Below, one piece after another: positions 50,457 to 60,116 of a stretch of 64,000 nt of DNA (within the stretch, counting starts at the first letter, position 1; each line of letters opens with the position of its first letter). The notes under the pieces are model-generated. The model was given only the letters and a program-made list of their open reading frames with translations, was not told the origin of the DNA and did no database searches. The position numbers and the translations under genes are program-made. This DNA comes from Phenylobacterium sp. (GTDB lineage Bacteria; Pseudomonadota; Alphaproteobacteria; Caulobacterales; Caulobacteraceae). The stretch covers positions 372,001 to 436,000 of the forward strand of contig JAGNIV010000001.1 of assembly GCA_018001015.1 (NCBI GenBank). Reading direction: 5' to 3'.

Positions 50457-52522
50457 AAACTCTTGCGGATCCGCAGGTTCCACATCCGGCCCCAGCGCAG
50501 GTCGCGCACGTCGGTATAGGCGAGCGCGCTGCGGTCGCGTGGCCCGGCATAGACCTCGCGGGTGCGTTGGGCGCTGCGCTCGGTGAGGTTCATCAGCTCC
50601 AGCCGCACGCTGAGATCGGGCTTGGGCTTATACTCTCCGAACAGGGTGACCCAGGTGTCGAGCTTGCGGGTCTCGATCTCCGACAGCCGATAGGCGCGGT
50701 CACGCCAGCCATAGGCGTCGTTGGCGTTGGAGCCGCCCCGGTTGACGTCGACCCCCCAGCTTGACTTCCACTTGGCCAGATCCTGGGTGAAATGCAGGTC
50801 CCATTCCATATGGCGCAGCCCCGAGATCTGACGCGGCTGCAAAGTCAGGGGGTCGATGACCTCCGAGCGCCTCCAGATAGCCTGGGCCTTGAGTTGCGCC
50901 GCCGGGATGCGGAAGCGATCCAGGGGCAGGCTGAGACTGGCCTGCACCTCATCCTTGGTCCCCTCGCCAATATTACCCGGCGCATCGGCGACACTGCCCC
51001 CTGGGCCGAAGATCGGCGCACGGTCGATGACATCGGTGAGTTCGTAGTGGCGCAGGGTCAGGATTGCCGCCCCACTCTTCCAGAACCTTTGTTCAACAGC
51101 GGCCTCGACCACCCAGGCCTGTTGCGGCGACAGGTTGGGATTGCCCGCGATCACGGTGCCGGTATTGGCCACCGACGACGGGGCGACGAAGTCGTCGAAG
51201 TTCAACTGCCCCACCTCGCGCTCAATGCGCAGGCGCACCTGGGTCCTCGGCGTCGCAGACCAGGTCACCGCCACGCGCGGCTTGGTGAACTGAAGCTGCT
51301 TCTCCAGCAGCACGTCGCCCTCCGACACGATTGTGGACCGCTCCTGACGCAGACCAGCCTCGACGGAGAGGGCGTCGCTGGGCCGCCAGGTCGCCGTGGC
51401 GAACACTTCGCCGCGCTTCTCGGTGACCAGCACGCTGGCGGCCGGCAGTCGGACCTTCACGGCGTTCTGAAACAGCGTCGTGGTGTTATCGAGCTTGTTG
51501 TAGGCGCCCTCGGCGCCGAACTCCCAGGTCAGGGCCCGCGACTGGGCGAAGCGCACATGTCCCCGCCCGACGCTCTCGGTGGTCTTACGGTCGCCCTCGA
51601 ACTGTCGGACCAGGCTGGCGCCTTCAAACCGCGACTTGGTGGTGTTGTTGTTCCACTGCTGGAAGGCCACCGCCTCCAGGTCCAGGCGCGGCGACAGCGG
51701 ACGCGTATAGCGGCCGCCCACCTCGGCCTGGAGCCGGTCCATGGTGTCGTACTGGTATTCCTTGCCGCCCGGGAAACGGAGGCGGTCGGTGATTTCCGCC
51801 GAATAGGGGGTCATCATGTAGGCTGCGTTCAGCCGCAGCTTGCCCCCGCCCAACGGGGTCTCATAGGCGCCGGTGGTCCACTGCTTCAGGCCCTTCCCGT
51901 CCGCGTCCACGTCGGAGAGGATCAGGGTCGAGCCGTTCGCTGCGGTGCGGATGCGTTGGCCGTCGCCCAGTTGGTCGTCGGGACCGTAGCCCAGGATGAT
52001 AGAGGCTTCGGCTGAGCGCCCGCCGGCCCAACGCCACTGGCCCTCGGCGCGGAAACTACCCAGGACGCGCCCATCGTAGACGGCGTAAGCGCCCGTCGTC
52101 GTCGCGCCGCGGAAGCCGGCCGTCGACTTGCGCACGACGTTGACCACCACGGTGCGGCCCTGCATGTCGATACCAGGCGCCCCGCCGCGGATCAGGTCCA
52201 CATGGGCCACCGCGGCTGCGGGGATGCGCCTGAGAATCTCGTCGAGGGCGTCGTTCTTGGCTACCGCCGGCTCGCCATCGATCAGCACGTTGCCGCCCGA
52301 TCCGGCCAGGCCTCGCACCACCGTCCCCTTGTCGAAGGAGAAGCCCGGCACCCGGATCACCATGTCGTACGCCGTCGAGGGCGAGGCCTCGGCGAAGAAG
52401 GGCGCGGGATAGGCGATGACACCGGTCTCGGACGCTGCGGCCTTGGCGGGGGTCACAGCGGCCGACGGCTCGGCTCCGGCTAGAACGGCGGCCGCCGCGG
52501 CGATCATCAGGATACTCATCAC
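50453..52522 (-). CDS. TonB-dependent receptor, second copy (Oar/FecA-unlike short form)
   Basis: 689 residues with an N-terminal signal (MSILMIAAAAAVLAGAEPSAA), a plug domain (VIRVPGFSFDKGTVVRGLAGSGGNVLIDGEPAV; RRIPAAAVAHVDLIRGGAPGIDMQGRTVVVNVVRK) and a barrel that ends in MWNLRIRKSF. The plug belongs to the group that starts with a CarboxypepD/plug-like segment and lacks a clear TonB box. Ligand unknown. Confidence 0.88.
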   Translation of the reverse strand: MMSILMIAAAAAVLAGAEPSAAVTPAKAAASETGVIAYPAPFFAEASPSTAYDMVIRVPGFSFDKGTVVRGLAGSGGNVLIDGEPAVAKNDALDEILRRIPAAAVAHVDLIRGGAPGIDMQGRTVVVNVVRKSTAGFRGATTTGAYAVYDGRVLGSFRAEGQWRWAGGRSAEASIILGYGPDDQLGDGQRIRTAANGSTLILSDVDADGKGLKQWTTGAYETPLGGGKLRLNAAYMMTPYSAEITDRLRFPGGKEYQYDTMDRLQAEVGGRYTRPLSPRLDLEAVAFQQWNNNTTKSRFEGASLVRQFEGDRKTTESVGRGHVRFAQSRALTWEFGAEGAYNKLDNTTTLFQNAVKVRLPAASVLVTEKRGEVFATATWRPSDALSVEAGLRQERSTIVSEGDVLLEKQLQFTKPRVAVTWSATPRTQVRLRIEREVGQLNFDDFVAPSSVANTGTVIAGNPNLSPQQAWVVEAAVEQRFWKSGAAILTLRHYELTDVIDRAPIFGPGGSVADAPGNIGEGTKDEVQASLSLPLDRFRIPAAQLKAQAIWRRSEVIDPLTLQPRQISGLRHMEWDLHFTQDLAKWKSSWGVDVNRGGSNANDAYGWRDRAYRLSEIETRKLDTWVTLFGEYKPKPDLSVRLELMNLTERSAQRTREVYAGPRDRSALAYTDVRDLRWGRMWNLRIRKSF

Positions 52523-52641
52523 GCGCCCCTCCCCAGGAACAGAGATGTTTCTGGCTTACTTCGTAAGCTCTCGCCACCCAGCACCAACCCGATGGGACGA
52601 TTCGCCCCGCCCTGCGGCTTTGGCGTAACAAGATTGCTGGA

Positions 52642-53340
52642 TCAGACCCGTCCGGCGACCGGAATCAGGGCGCCGGTGACCGCGCTGGCCGCTGGGGAGG
52701 CCAGGAACAGGATCACCGCCGCCAGCTCTTCCGGCGTCACCCAACTCGCGAAATCCGCGTCGGGCATATCCACGCGATTGGTGGGCGTGTCGATGATCGA
52801 GGGCAGGACGGCGTTGACGGTAACCTGCCCCTTCAACTCCTCCGCCAGGCTCTCGGTCAGGCGGTGGACGCCCGCCTTGGAGGCGGCATAAGCGCCCATG
52901 CCCGCTCCGGACCTGACCGCGCCATTGGCGCCGATGTTGACGATGCGGCCCGCCGCGCTGGCCCTCAGGTGCGGGATGGCCGCGCGGCTCGCATTGGCCG
53001 TGGTCTTGACGTTCATGGCATAGAGCCGGTCCCAGACCGCCGGATCGCCGTCGGCATGGGTCTGCCAGGCGAAGCCGCCGGCGACATTGATCAGCACATC
53101 CAGGCCACCGAACCGCGCGGCGGCTTCGTCGACGGCGTTCGTCGCGCCGGCGGGATCGGTGAGGTCAACGCCGGAGAGCGCCAGGGCGTCCGGACCGCAG
53201 GCCTCGAGCAATCCCTCGGGCGCGGTCTTGGCGAAGTCGATGAGGGCCACCTTGGCCCCCTGCCCGGCCGCGGCGCGGGCGACGGCGGCGCCCAGAATTC
53301 CGAACGCGCCGGTGACGGCGACGATGCGTGGCTGGCTCAA
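52642..53340 (-). CDS. Short-chain dehydrogenase/reductase
   Basis: 232 residues from a TTG start at 53340 (SQPRIVAVTGAFGILG); the open frame further upstream is not family sequence. Cofactor motif TGAFGILG is a variant of TGxxxGxG (A-F-G-I-L-G), with NVAGG in place of NNAG and the catalytic YAASK (Y in GAYAASKAGVHRL) preceded by serine-poor NIGANGAV. The usual catalytic serine is therefore not obvious. A D37-type acidic residue (LIDF) suggests NAD preference. Substrate unknown. Confidence 0.88.
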   Translation of the reverse strand: MSQPRIVAVTGAFGILGAAVARAAAGQGAKVALIDFAKTAPEGLLEACGPDALALSGVDLTDPAGATNAVDEAAARFGGLDVLINVAGGFAWQTHADGDPAVWDRLYAMNVKTTANASRAAIPHLRASAAGRIVNIGANGAVRSGAGMGAYAASKAGVHRLTESLAEELKGQVTVNAVLPSIIDTPTNRVDMPDADFASWVTPEELAAVILFLASPAASAVTGALIPVAGRV

Positions 53341-53402
53341 GTCTGTCCCCAATGCAGCGAGGCTCCCTTCTCCCGCACGGAGAGAAGGAAGCCAAGCCGG
53401 GT

Positions 53403-54575
53403 CTAGAGGCGTTCGACGATGGTCACATTGGCCATGCCGCCGCCTTCGCACATGGTCTGCAGGCCGTACTTGCCGCCGGTGGACTCCAGGGCGTTGAGCA
53501 GCGTGGCCATGAGCTTGGTGCCCGAGGCGCCCAGCGGGTGGCCGAGCGCGATGGCGCCGCCGTTGACGTTGATCTTTTCGCGCGGGACGCCAAGCGACTT
53601 CATGTAGGCCACGGGCACCGACGCGAAGGCCTCGTTGACCTCGAACAGATCGATGTCATCGACGGTCATGCCGGCGCGCTTGAGGGCGCGCTCGGTGGCC
53701 GGCAGCGGAGCTTCCAGCATGATGACGGGATCGTGGCCCAGCAGGCTCATGTGATGGATGCGGGCCAGCGGCTTCACGCCCAGTTCCTTCAAGCCCTTTT
53801 CCGAGACGATCATCACGCCCGAGGCGCCGTCGCAGATCTGGCTGGAGGAGGCCGCGGTCAGGCAACCATCCTCGCGCAGCAGCTTCACGCCCTTGATGCC
53901 CTCAAGGCTCGCTTCGAAGCGGATTCCCTCGTCGACGGTGTGCAGGGTCTTGTTGCCCTCGGCGTCGGTCACCTCGATGGCGACGATTTCGTTCTTGAAG
54001 GCGCCGGCCTGGGTGGCGGCGATGGCGCGCTGGTGGGACTGGAAGCTGAACTCGTCCATCTGGTCGCGGTTCAGACCGTACTTCTTGGCCACCATCTCGG
54101 CGCCGACGAACTGCGAGAACTGGATGTTGGGATACTGCTCCTGGATCCCCGGACTCATGTAGGTGCCGAAGCCGTTCTGGGCCGGGAGGGCGGCCGACAG
54201 CCCCATGGGCACCCGGGTCATGCTCTCAACACCGGCGGCGATGACGATGTCCATGGTGCCGCTCATGACGGCCTGAGCCGCGAACTGCAGGGCCTGCTGG
54301 GAGGAGCCGCACTGGCGGTCGACGCTGGTGCCGGGCACGCTCTCGGGCAGGCGCGAGGCCAGCACGGCGTTGCGTCCGACATTGATCCCCTGCTCGCCCA
54401 CCTGGCCGACGCAGCCCATGATCACGTCCTCCACCAGGGCCGGGTCGGCCTTGGTGCGGTCGATGAGATCATTGAGGACGTTGGCCGCCAGATCGACCGG
54501 ATGCCAATCCTTCAGTTTGCCACCCTTGCGGCCGCCGGCCGTGCGTGAGGCCGCGACGATATAGGCTTCGCCCAT
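53403..54575 (-). CDS. Acetyl-CoA C-acetyltransferase (thiolase)
   Basis: 390 residues from ATG 54575 ([19 protein letters not shown]). The acylated cysteine is in [12 protein letters not shown], with [19 protein letters not shown] carrying the catalytic histidine and [16 protein letters not shown] the second cysteine. It cleaves or forms acetoacetyl-CoA-type thioesters at the last step of beta-oxidation. 62 nt separate it from the SDR gene; both may be one operon. Confidence 0.95.
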   Translation of the reverse strand: MGEAYIVAASRTAGGRKGGKLKDWHPVDLAANVLNDLIDRTKADPALVEDVIMGCVGQVGEQGINVGRNAVLASRLPESVPGTSVDRQCGSSQQALQFAAQAVMSGTMDIVIAAGVESMTRVPMGLSAALPAQNGFGTYMSPGIQEQYPNIQFSQFVGAEMVAKKYGLNRDQMDEFSFQSHQRAIAATQAGAFKNEIVAIEVTDAEGNKTLHTVDEGIRFEASLEGIKGVKLLREDGCLTAASSSQICDGASGVMIVSEKGLKELGVKPLARIHHMSLLGHDPVIMLEAPLPATERALKRAGMTVDDIDLFEVNEAFASVPVAYMKSLGVPREKINVNGGAIALGHPLGASGTKLMATLLNALESTGGKYGLQTMCEGGGMANVTIVERL

Positions 54576-54730
54576 GGTTCCGCTCCCTTTGGAAATGCGC
54601 GTCTTGCGCGTCGGCACGCAAACTAGGCGGGCGCCGTCACGGAAGCCAACGGGGCTCGCACTCAGGCCAGATTACAGCGGCCTCGAATTGGGCCACAAGC
54701 GTTGCTGCAACCTTGCGGAGCCCCGATCCC

Positions 54731-55435
54731 ATGACCCTGAAGCGCCGCGTGGATTTCCTGGCCCATCTGCTCAAGGCCACACTGCGGCGGCACCATCGGG
54801 AATTGATCCCGGTCTTTGCGCCCCACATTCCCGATGAGGCCGTCGTGATCGACGTCGGCGCCCACGCGGGACAGTTTTCCAAGCTGTTCGCAAGGATGGC
54901 TCCCGGCGGCCGGGTCTACGCCTTCGAGCCCTCGGCCTATGCGCGGTCGATCCTCACCCGGTCGCTGGCCTTCAACCGGCTGGCTCATGTGACGGTGATC
55001 CCCATGGGACTGTCGGACGCTCCGGCCGAACTGATCCTGCGCACCCCTATCAAGGCCCATGGCGGCCTCGGCTTCGGCATCGCCCACTTCGGCGAGGATG
55101 GTCAGGACGCGCGCGACACCATGGACCAGGTCGTGCCGCTCACCACGCTGGATGCCTTCGCCGAGCAGGAGGGGCTTAGCCGGCTGGATTTCCTCAAGGC
55201 CGATGTCGAGGGCTGGGAGGTCAATGTGCTGAAGGGCGGCCTGAGGACCTTGGCGAAGCACCGTCCGGCCCTCTTCCTGGAAATCTCGGACGCCTCGCTG
55301 GCGCGGGCAGGTTCAAAGCCCACCGACATCTGGGACATCCTGCGTCCGCTGGGCTATCGCGCGCTAAAGGCGCCGGAGTTCACGCCGGTGGATGGCTACT
55401 CCGGCGTCCAGGACTACCTGTTCGTGGCCGGCTAA
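54731..55435 (+). CDS. FkbM-family methyltransferase
   Basis: 234 residues from ATG 54731. SAM-binding motif VIDVGAHAGQFSKLFARM, acidic FEPS, and the FkbM end DFLKADVEGWEVNVLKGG and RPALFLEISDA. These enzymes put methyl groups on sugars or small molecules. It overlaps the convergent cupin gene by 4 nt and neighbours a glycan-type operon, so a surface glycan is a plausible target (inference). Confidence 0.9.
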   Translation: MTLKRRVDFLAHLLKATLRRHHRELIPVFAPHIPDEAVVIDVGAHAGQFSKLFARMAPGGRVYAFEPSAYARSILTRSLAFNRLAHVTVIPMGLSDAPAELILRTPIKAHGGLGFGIAHFGEDGQDARDTMDQVVPLTTLDAFAEQEGLSRLDFLKADVEGWEVNVLKGGLRTLAKHRPALFLEISDASLARAGSKPTDIWDILRPLGYRALKAPEFTPVDGYSGVQDYLFVAG

Positions 55436-56349
55436 ACCGGCAGCAGGCCGCCCAGCCGCTCGCCGTCCAGCTTGAAGCTGGTGGGCAGGACGCGGGGATT
55501 GGGCTTCTGCAGCTTCAGCGCCTTGGCACCGCGCGCCACCGCCAGCTTGCCCAGGGCGCCCGGCGTGAAGCCGTGCTGGATGCGCGGCCGTTGCGCGCCC
55601 AGCCGGCGGCGCAGGACGCCGTTGGCGTAGATCACATTGGCCCGCATCAAGGCCTGGGGCGTCATGAATTCGATGGAGAGCGAGACGTTCAGCATGGGGC
55701 CGTTCTCGATCCTGTGCGGGGCGTTCTGGGCCCAGGTGACCATCTTGCCAGGCGTCAGGTCGTGGACCTCCGCGCCCTTGTCCCACTCGGGGTTGAAAGC
55801 GAACTGCTCGGCGGTCTCGCGCAGGACGATCTTCTCGAGGGCCTCGTCGCCCACATAGGGGTCGGCCACCGGATAGACCCAGACGCGCTTCTGGCCGCGC
55901 AGCTGCCACAGCGACACCAGCGGCACGTCCAGATGGTAGAAGACCTGGGCGTTGGCCGAGGAGATCAGCATCCCCAGGTCGCGCTTGAAGGTGCGCAGGC
56001 CCGGCGCGTGGGCGGACTTCTCGGCGAAGATCTCGTCCCCCAGGGCGGCGTACTCGGCCAGGTGCAGGTTGGTCTCGCGCAGGTTCAGCCAGATGCGCCC
56101 AGACTGGGCGGCCTCCAGCAGCTTCGATCCGGTGAGCGTGCCGGCCGAGCCGCGCCGCCAGGTGGTCCAGGCCACGGGGTCCTCGCCCATGGTGAAGACG
56201 CCCAGCTTCTCGCGCGGATAGCGGTCCAGCAGCTCCTCCAGCCCGGCGTCGTCGAACATCGGCCGCTCGTGCAGATCATGCTCGAAGGCCAGGTTAGACC
56301 GGGTGAAGGCGGCGCCCTTTTCCGGCGTCCAGTCTTTGATGATGCTCAT
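55432..56349 (-). CDS. Cupin/JmjC-like putative 2-oxoglutarate-Fe(II) oxygenase
   Basis: 305 residues from ATG 56349. The cupin_8-type iron site is visible as FYHLDVP (H139, D141) and APHRIENG (H212). The fold is in the group of bacterial hydroxylases and transcription-factor-like cupins. It overlaps the GT2 gene by 4 nt, placing it in a glycan-modification operon; it may hydroxylate a sugar or lipid part (inference). Confidence 0.8.
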   Translation of the reverse strand: MSIIKDWTPEKGAAFTRSNLAFEHDLHERPMFDDAGLEELLDRYPREKLGVFTMGEDPVAWTTWRRGSAGTLTGSKLLEAAQSGRIWLNLRETNLHLAEYAALGDEIFAEKSAHAPGLRTFKRDLGMLISSANAQVFYHLDVPLVSLWQLRGQKRVWVYPVADPYVGDEALEKIVLRETAEQFAFNPEWDKGAEVHDLTPGKMVTWAQNAPHRIENGPMLNVSLSIEFMTPQALMRANVIYANGVLRRRLGAQRPRIQHGFTPGALGKLAVARGAKALKLQKPNPRVLPTSFKLDGERLGGLLPV

Positions 56350-57281
56350 GTCGGAGCCCTCAGGCCATAGAAGTGAATCTTGAAGGGACCCCACCACAGG
56401 GTCTTGCCCAGGCCGCGCGCGGCGCGGTCCAGGGTGTAGGCGAAACGTGGGCTGCGAACCAGCCACTGGAGGGCGGCGACCAGGCCGTACACCCCGGCCT
56501 GTCCCATCCCGATGGCCATCCATCGCGCCACGCCCAGCCGGTCGGGCGGGGTGCTGATGGCGCAGTGGGCCGACGGCCCCTGCCCGTAGGCGAAGGCGCG
56601 CGCGATCGTGTAGTCCAGGGTCAGGCGGCTGGGCACGGGGTCCTCCCAGACCCAGGCGTCCGGCGCCCAGGCGAAGGTCGCGCCCCTGGCCCGCATGCCA
56701 CCGAACAGCAGGTCGTCCTCGCCGCCGATGTGGTTGCGCAGCGCCGAGAACGGGGCGTTTGGGTTGGGCAGGCTGGCGCGGCGGATCAGGCTGTCGCCAC
56801 AGCCGTAATAGTGATCGATCACCCCCTCGCGCGGGCCATCGCCGACCCGGGAGAAGAACCATTCCAGATAGGCGCGGTGCTTGACCACGTTTGAGGGCGC
56901 GCGGCCGCGCACCGGGCCGAACACCACATCGGCGTCGTACTTGGACTGCGCGGCCAAGAGGGCGGCCAGCCAGCCAGCCGGCGCCTCCTCGTCGTCGTCC
57001 AGGAAGGCGATGAAGTCGCCGCGCGCCTGGGCCATGGCGGCGTTGCGGGCGTTGGCGACGCCGGGCTCGGGCTCATGCACATAGACCACCGGGAACGGCG
57101 CCTCGGCCGCCAGGCCCTGGGTCAGCGCCTTCGCCGACGGCGCCTGATCATTGTCCACCACCACCAGCTCCAGGGTCGCGGGATCGACGCCGGCCTGGAG
57201 AAATGTCGAGCGCGCAGCCGTGGCCAGTCCGTCCAGACGGCGCTGGGTGGGAATGATCAGGCTGACACGCGGCGTGGCCAT
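56346..57281 (-). CDS. Glycosyltransferase family 2
   Basis: 311 residues from ATG 57281 (MATPRVSLIIPTQRRLDGLA). GT-A fold with LELVVVDNDQAP, ARNAAMAQARGDFIAFLDDDEEAP (DxD region) and GGEDDLLFGGMRARGATFAWAPDAWVWED, which gives the acceptor-side ED. No multi-pass membrane tail except an uncertain segment near residue 270. It transfers a sugar to a growing glycan or lipid carrier. Confidence 0.92.
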   Translation of the reverse strand: MATPRVSLIIPTQRRLDGLATAARSTFLQAGVDPATLELVVVDNDQAPSAKALTQGLAAEAPFPVVYVHEPEPGVANARNAAMAQARGDFIAFLDDDEEAPAGWLAALLAAQSKYDADVVFGPVRGRAPSNVVKHRAYLEWFFSRVGDGPREGVIDHYYGCGDSLIRRASLPNPNAPFSALRNHIGGEDDLLFGGMRARGATFAWAPDAWVWEDPVPSRLTLDYTIARAFAYGQGPSAHCAISTPPDRLGVARWMAIGMGQAGVYGLVAALQWLVRSPRFAYTLDRAARGLGKTLWWGPFKIHFYGLRAPT

Positions 57282-57285
57282 GGGA

Positions 57286-58428
57286 TCAGACGGCCTCGAG
57301 CTCGGCCGATTGGCGGCGCGTGCGGGCGGCGATGGCCTGGGCAAGGCCCTTGGCGCGGCCGGCGAAGGAGAGTTCGCTGCTGGCGATGATGTCCAGGCGG
57401 CGGCGCAGCTTTCCCACCGCGCCTTGGCCATGGGCGCCGGCCAGGGTCCACGCCTGTTCCGATACCTGGGCCGCGCGACCGCCCAGGTTGGCGGCTGTGG
57501 CGATCCCCTCGCCGATCCGTCGCGTGGTCAGCGCATAGGGGCGCTTGTAATGCTCGTGGCCGGGACCGAGGTCATAGGTGGTCAGGCCCATCTCCGGCAT
57601 GGCGGCGATGGCGCGGCCCAGGAACACCTGGCCCGGCGACCAGGCGCCCAGCTCCGGATCGGTGGACGCGATCCACGGGTGATAGACACCACCCTGGCGA
57701 ATGCCGAAATGTCCCGCCACCAGCCGGTCGCCGGCGTAGAGATTGACCATCAGGCCCTGAAAGTCACCGTCCTGGCGTTCGAACAGCGACTGCAACAGAC
57801 CTTGGGTCCAGTTGGCGTTCAGGAAGCCGTGGGCGCCGGTGCGGGCCAGTTGCTCGCGCTTCCAGCGCAGCAGGGTCGCAAAGGCGGCCGGATCACGGTC
57901 CGCGCCCCGGATCGACAGCACGCCGACCTCGCGGTCCAGTTTGTGATCCAGGCGGCGATAGTTCTTGAACCGCTTGGGACTGGCGGCGCGTAGGGCCTCC
58001 AGATAGTCCTCGGCGGTGGTCGCAAGCTCGATGACGAAGCTCTCGCGCTCCACCGCGCCGAAGCCGTTGAAGGCCTTGTTCGGGTCAGTGAGGCCGGTGA
58101 AGCGGTAGACCGACAGACCGGCGGCGGCCAGGGCCTCGTCGGCGTCCAGGCCCTGCTCGGCCACCAGGCCGTGGTAGTCGGAAAGCGGGGCGCCGATGGG
58201 CCGGGCATAGCTGCCGGGACGGCGATGATAGGCCAGGAAGCCCGCGGTGCGGCCCGGCCAGCGCCAGACGGTGACGCGGGCGTCGCCGCGCACCTTGCCC
58301 ACCGCGATGGCGAACTCCGGCCCCATCAGCGGATTGGCGAACTCCGGCCGGCTGGCGCACAGGGCGCGCCAGGTGGCGATGTCGGTGTCCGAAAGGTCGC
58401 TCGGATGGAAGGTCTCGGCGGTCAGCAT
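57286..58428 (-). CDS. CelD/FemAB-like GNAT acyltransferase
   Basis: 380 residues. The pattern RPEFANPLMGPEFA at the N-terminus and LRAASPKRFKNYRRLDHKLDREVG, then FLNANWTQGLLQSLFERQDGDFQGLMVNLYAGDRLVAGHFGIRQGGVYHPWIAS is the GNAT domain of the BcsL/CelD group used in exopolysaccharide synthesis. Probably acylates a polysaccharide intermediate. Runs 4 nt upstream of the GT2 gene; together with the cupin gene it forms a three-gene operon. Confidence 0.88.
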   Translation of the reverse strand: MLTAETFHPSDLSDTDIATWRALCASRPEFANPLMGPEFAIAVGKVRGDARVTVWRWPGRTAGFLAYHRRPGSYARPIGAPLSDYHGLVAEQGLDADEALAAAGLSVYRFTGLTDPNKAFNGFGAVERESFVIELATTAEDYLEALRAASPKRFKNYRRLDHKLDREVGVLSIRGADRDPAAFATLLRWKREQLARTGAHGFLNANWTQGLLQSLFERQDGDFQGLMVNLYAGDRLVAGHFGIRQGGVYHPWIASTDPELGAWSPGQVFLGRAIAAMPEMGLTTYDLGPGHEHYKRPYALTTRRIGEGIATAANLGGRAAQVSEQAWTLAGAHGQGAVGKLRRRLDIIASSELSFAGRAKGLAQAIAARTRRQSAELEAV

Positions 58429-58525
58429 CGTCTTAAGCCCTAGCTTGTCCCGGTTAGGGAAAGGTGGACTTCAACGCTGCAAACCACATGCCTCAGCACG
58501 TGTGCCGGTTCGCGCCACGCGGGAA

Positions 58526-59020
58526 CTAGGTGAATGAATTCCTAAGGATGCGCTCAAGCCATTGCGCATCGACCTCGTCGAAGGCCGCGGGCTCCGTGGC
58601 GTCGACATCGAACACGGCGATCAGCTCGCCGGCGGCGTCGAAGACCGGCACGACCACCTCGCTGGCCGAGCGGCCGTCACAGGCGATGTGGCCCGGAAAC
58701 GCGTGGACGTCGGGGACCAGCTGGGTCTGGCCGGTGGCCGCCGCCGCGCCGCAGACCCCGCGACCAAAGGCGATGCGCAGGCAGCCGAGCGTTCCCTGAT
58801 AGGGTCCGACCACCAGCTCCCGCTCCCTGTCGGGATCGACCACGTAGAAGCCCGTCCAGAAATAGTGCTCGAAACTGGCCGCCAGCATCGAGGCGATGGT
58901 GGCCATCCGCGCCGTGCGGTTGGGCTCGCCGTCCAGCACCGAGGCGATTTCCTGCGCCACCGTCGCATAGCGGGCGGCCTTGTCGTCAGGCAGGGTCAGG
59001 TCGTTGAAGGCTTCGGCCAT
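58526..59020 (-). CDS. msrC: Free methionine-R-sulfoxide reductase (GAF domain)
   Basis: 164 residues. A single GAF domain with the conserved cysteines C80, C90 and C114 (LGCLRIAFGRGVCGAA; HIACDGRSASEVVVP). It reduces free methionine-(R)-sulfoxide in the cytosol using thioredoxin. Correct length for the family. Confidence 0.93.
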   Translation of the reverse strand: MAEAFNDLTLPDDKAARYATVAQEIASVLDGEPNRTARMATIASMLAASFEHYFWTGFYVVDPDRERELVVGPYQGTLGCLRIAFGRGVCGAAAATGQTQLVPDVHAFPGHIACDGRSASEVVVPVFDAAGELIAVFDVDATEPAAFDEVDAQWLERILRNSFT

Positions 59021-59092
59021 GGGGTCGTATATGGCGGGATGAGGAAAAGTGGGAACCGGTTTTCCGCCCGCATCCCGCCAATCTTGAAGTCT

Positions 59093-60022
59093 TTAGCCCA
59101 CCGCCACCAGCCGCCGCGCGCTCTTGCGGCTCACCACGGCCTCAAGATTGCGCCCGATACGGTCGGCTTCGCCCTCCTCCATCTCGGTGTGGCTGAGCAG
59201 GTTGCGGATGGCGTCGAAGTGGATCTCGATCACCGCCGGGTCGCAGGCCTCGGGGCCTCCCATGGCCTCGACATAGGTCAGCATCGACTGCGAGGCGCGC
59301 TCCACCGTCTTGTCGCGCACCTGGCGGGCGCGGAAGCTGGTGTGCTGCATGACCCGGTAGATCATCTGCAGAGTCGATCGATCCACGCCGCCGCGGGCGG
59401 TGATCAGGCGGCGCATGGCCTCCAGCTCGACGCTGATGGTCTCGCGGGCGATCTCGCGTTCCACCTCATCGGCGACCTCGTCGGGATCGCAGGTGCGGCG
59501 CAGGGGCCCGGAGTAGTTCAGTTCGATCTTACGGCGGCGGTCAGGGCCGACATAGGCCTCGCTGATGATGAAGGGCCGCGGCTTCTTGAGCACAAGCTGG
59601 ATGCGCGACAGCAGGGCCGCCGGCGTGAAAGGCTTGATCACGAACTCATTGACCCCCGCCAGGCGGGCGATCTGCACGTCGCGCTCACTTCGCTGGCCGG
59701 TGACCATCACCACCGGCACTTCTGCGTTGGGCACCAGGGGGTCAGGATGGATGGCCGCGCGGCGGATCGACCGGACCAGCTCCAGCCCGTCCATCACCGG
59801 CATGGACCAGTCGGTGAAGATGATGTGCGGGCAGCGGTGGCGAAGCAGGTCGCGCGCCCGATTGCCGTCCGGGGCGGTGTAGACCTCCCCCACGCCGCCC
59901 GCCCGCAGAAGGTCAGTGATCAGTCGCAGGGTGTTGGAGTGGTCATCGACCACGAGAATCTTCAGACCCGACAGATCGTCAGGCGTCAGGTTCGCACTTG
60001 GCAGCAATCGTTGCGAGCTCAT
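59093..60022 (-). CDS. Response regulator with a long C-terminal region
   Basis: 309 residues from ATG 60022 (MSSQRLLPSANLTPDDLSG), preferred over ATG 60055 because GGGG precedes it. Receiver domain with KILVVDDHSNTLRLI, phospho-acceptor aspartate in IIFTDWSMPVMDG, and VIKPF. The remaining 180 residues have no HTH or GGDEF motif; they include EVEREIARETISVELEAMRRLI, helical. Partner kinase not in the window. Confidence 0.9.
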   Translation of the reverse strand: MSSQRLLPSANLTPDDLSGLKILVVDDHSNTLRLITDLLRAGGVGEVYTAPDGNRARDLLRHRCPHIIFTDWSMPVMDGLELVRSIRRAAIHPDPLVPNAEVPVVMVTGQRSERDVQIARLAGVNEFVIKPFTPAALLSRIQLVLKKPRPFIISEAYVGPDRRRKIELNYSGPLRRTCDPDEVADEVEREIARETISVELEAMRRLITARGGVDRSTLQMIYRVMQHTSFRARQVRDKTVERASQSMLTYVEAMGGPEACDPAVIEIHFDAIRNLLSHTEMEEGEADRIGRNLEAVVSRKSARRLVAVG

Positions 60023-60116
60023 CAGCCCCGGAAATCCCCAACCCTTGGCGAACATGATCGGTGAGCGTTGAGATCGGGTTTATGGCGGCCGGCAAATGTC
60101 GGGTCGTCGACTCTGC

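Noticed and set aside
55340-55347. Second YATCCTG|Y-like octamer, inside the FkbM gene
   Set aside because: It is in coding sequence far from any transfer gene; shows that the octamer arises by chance.
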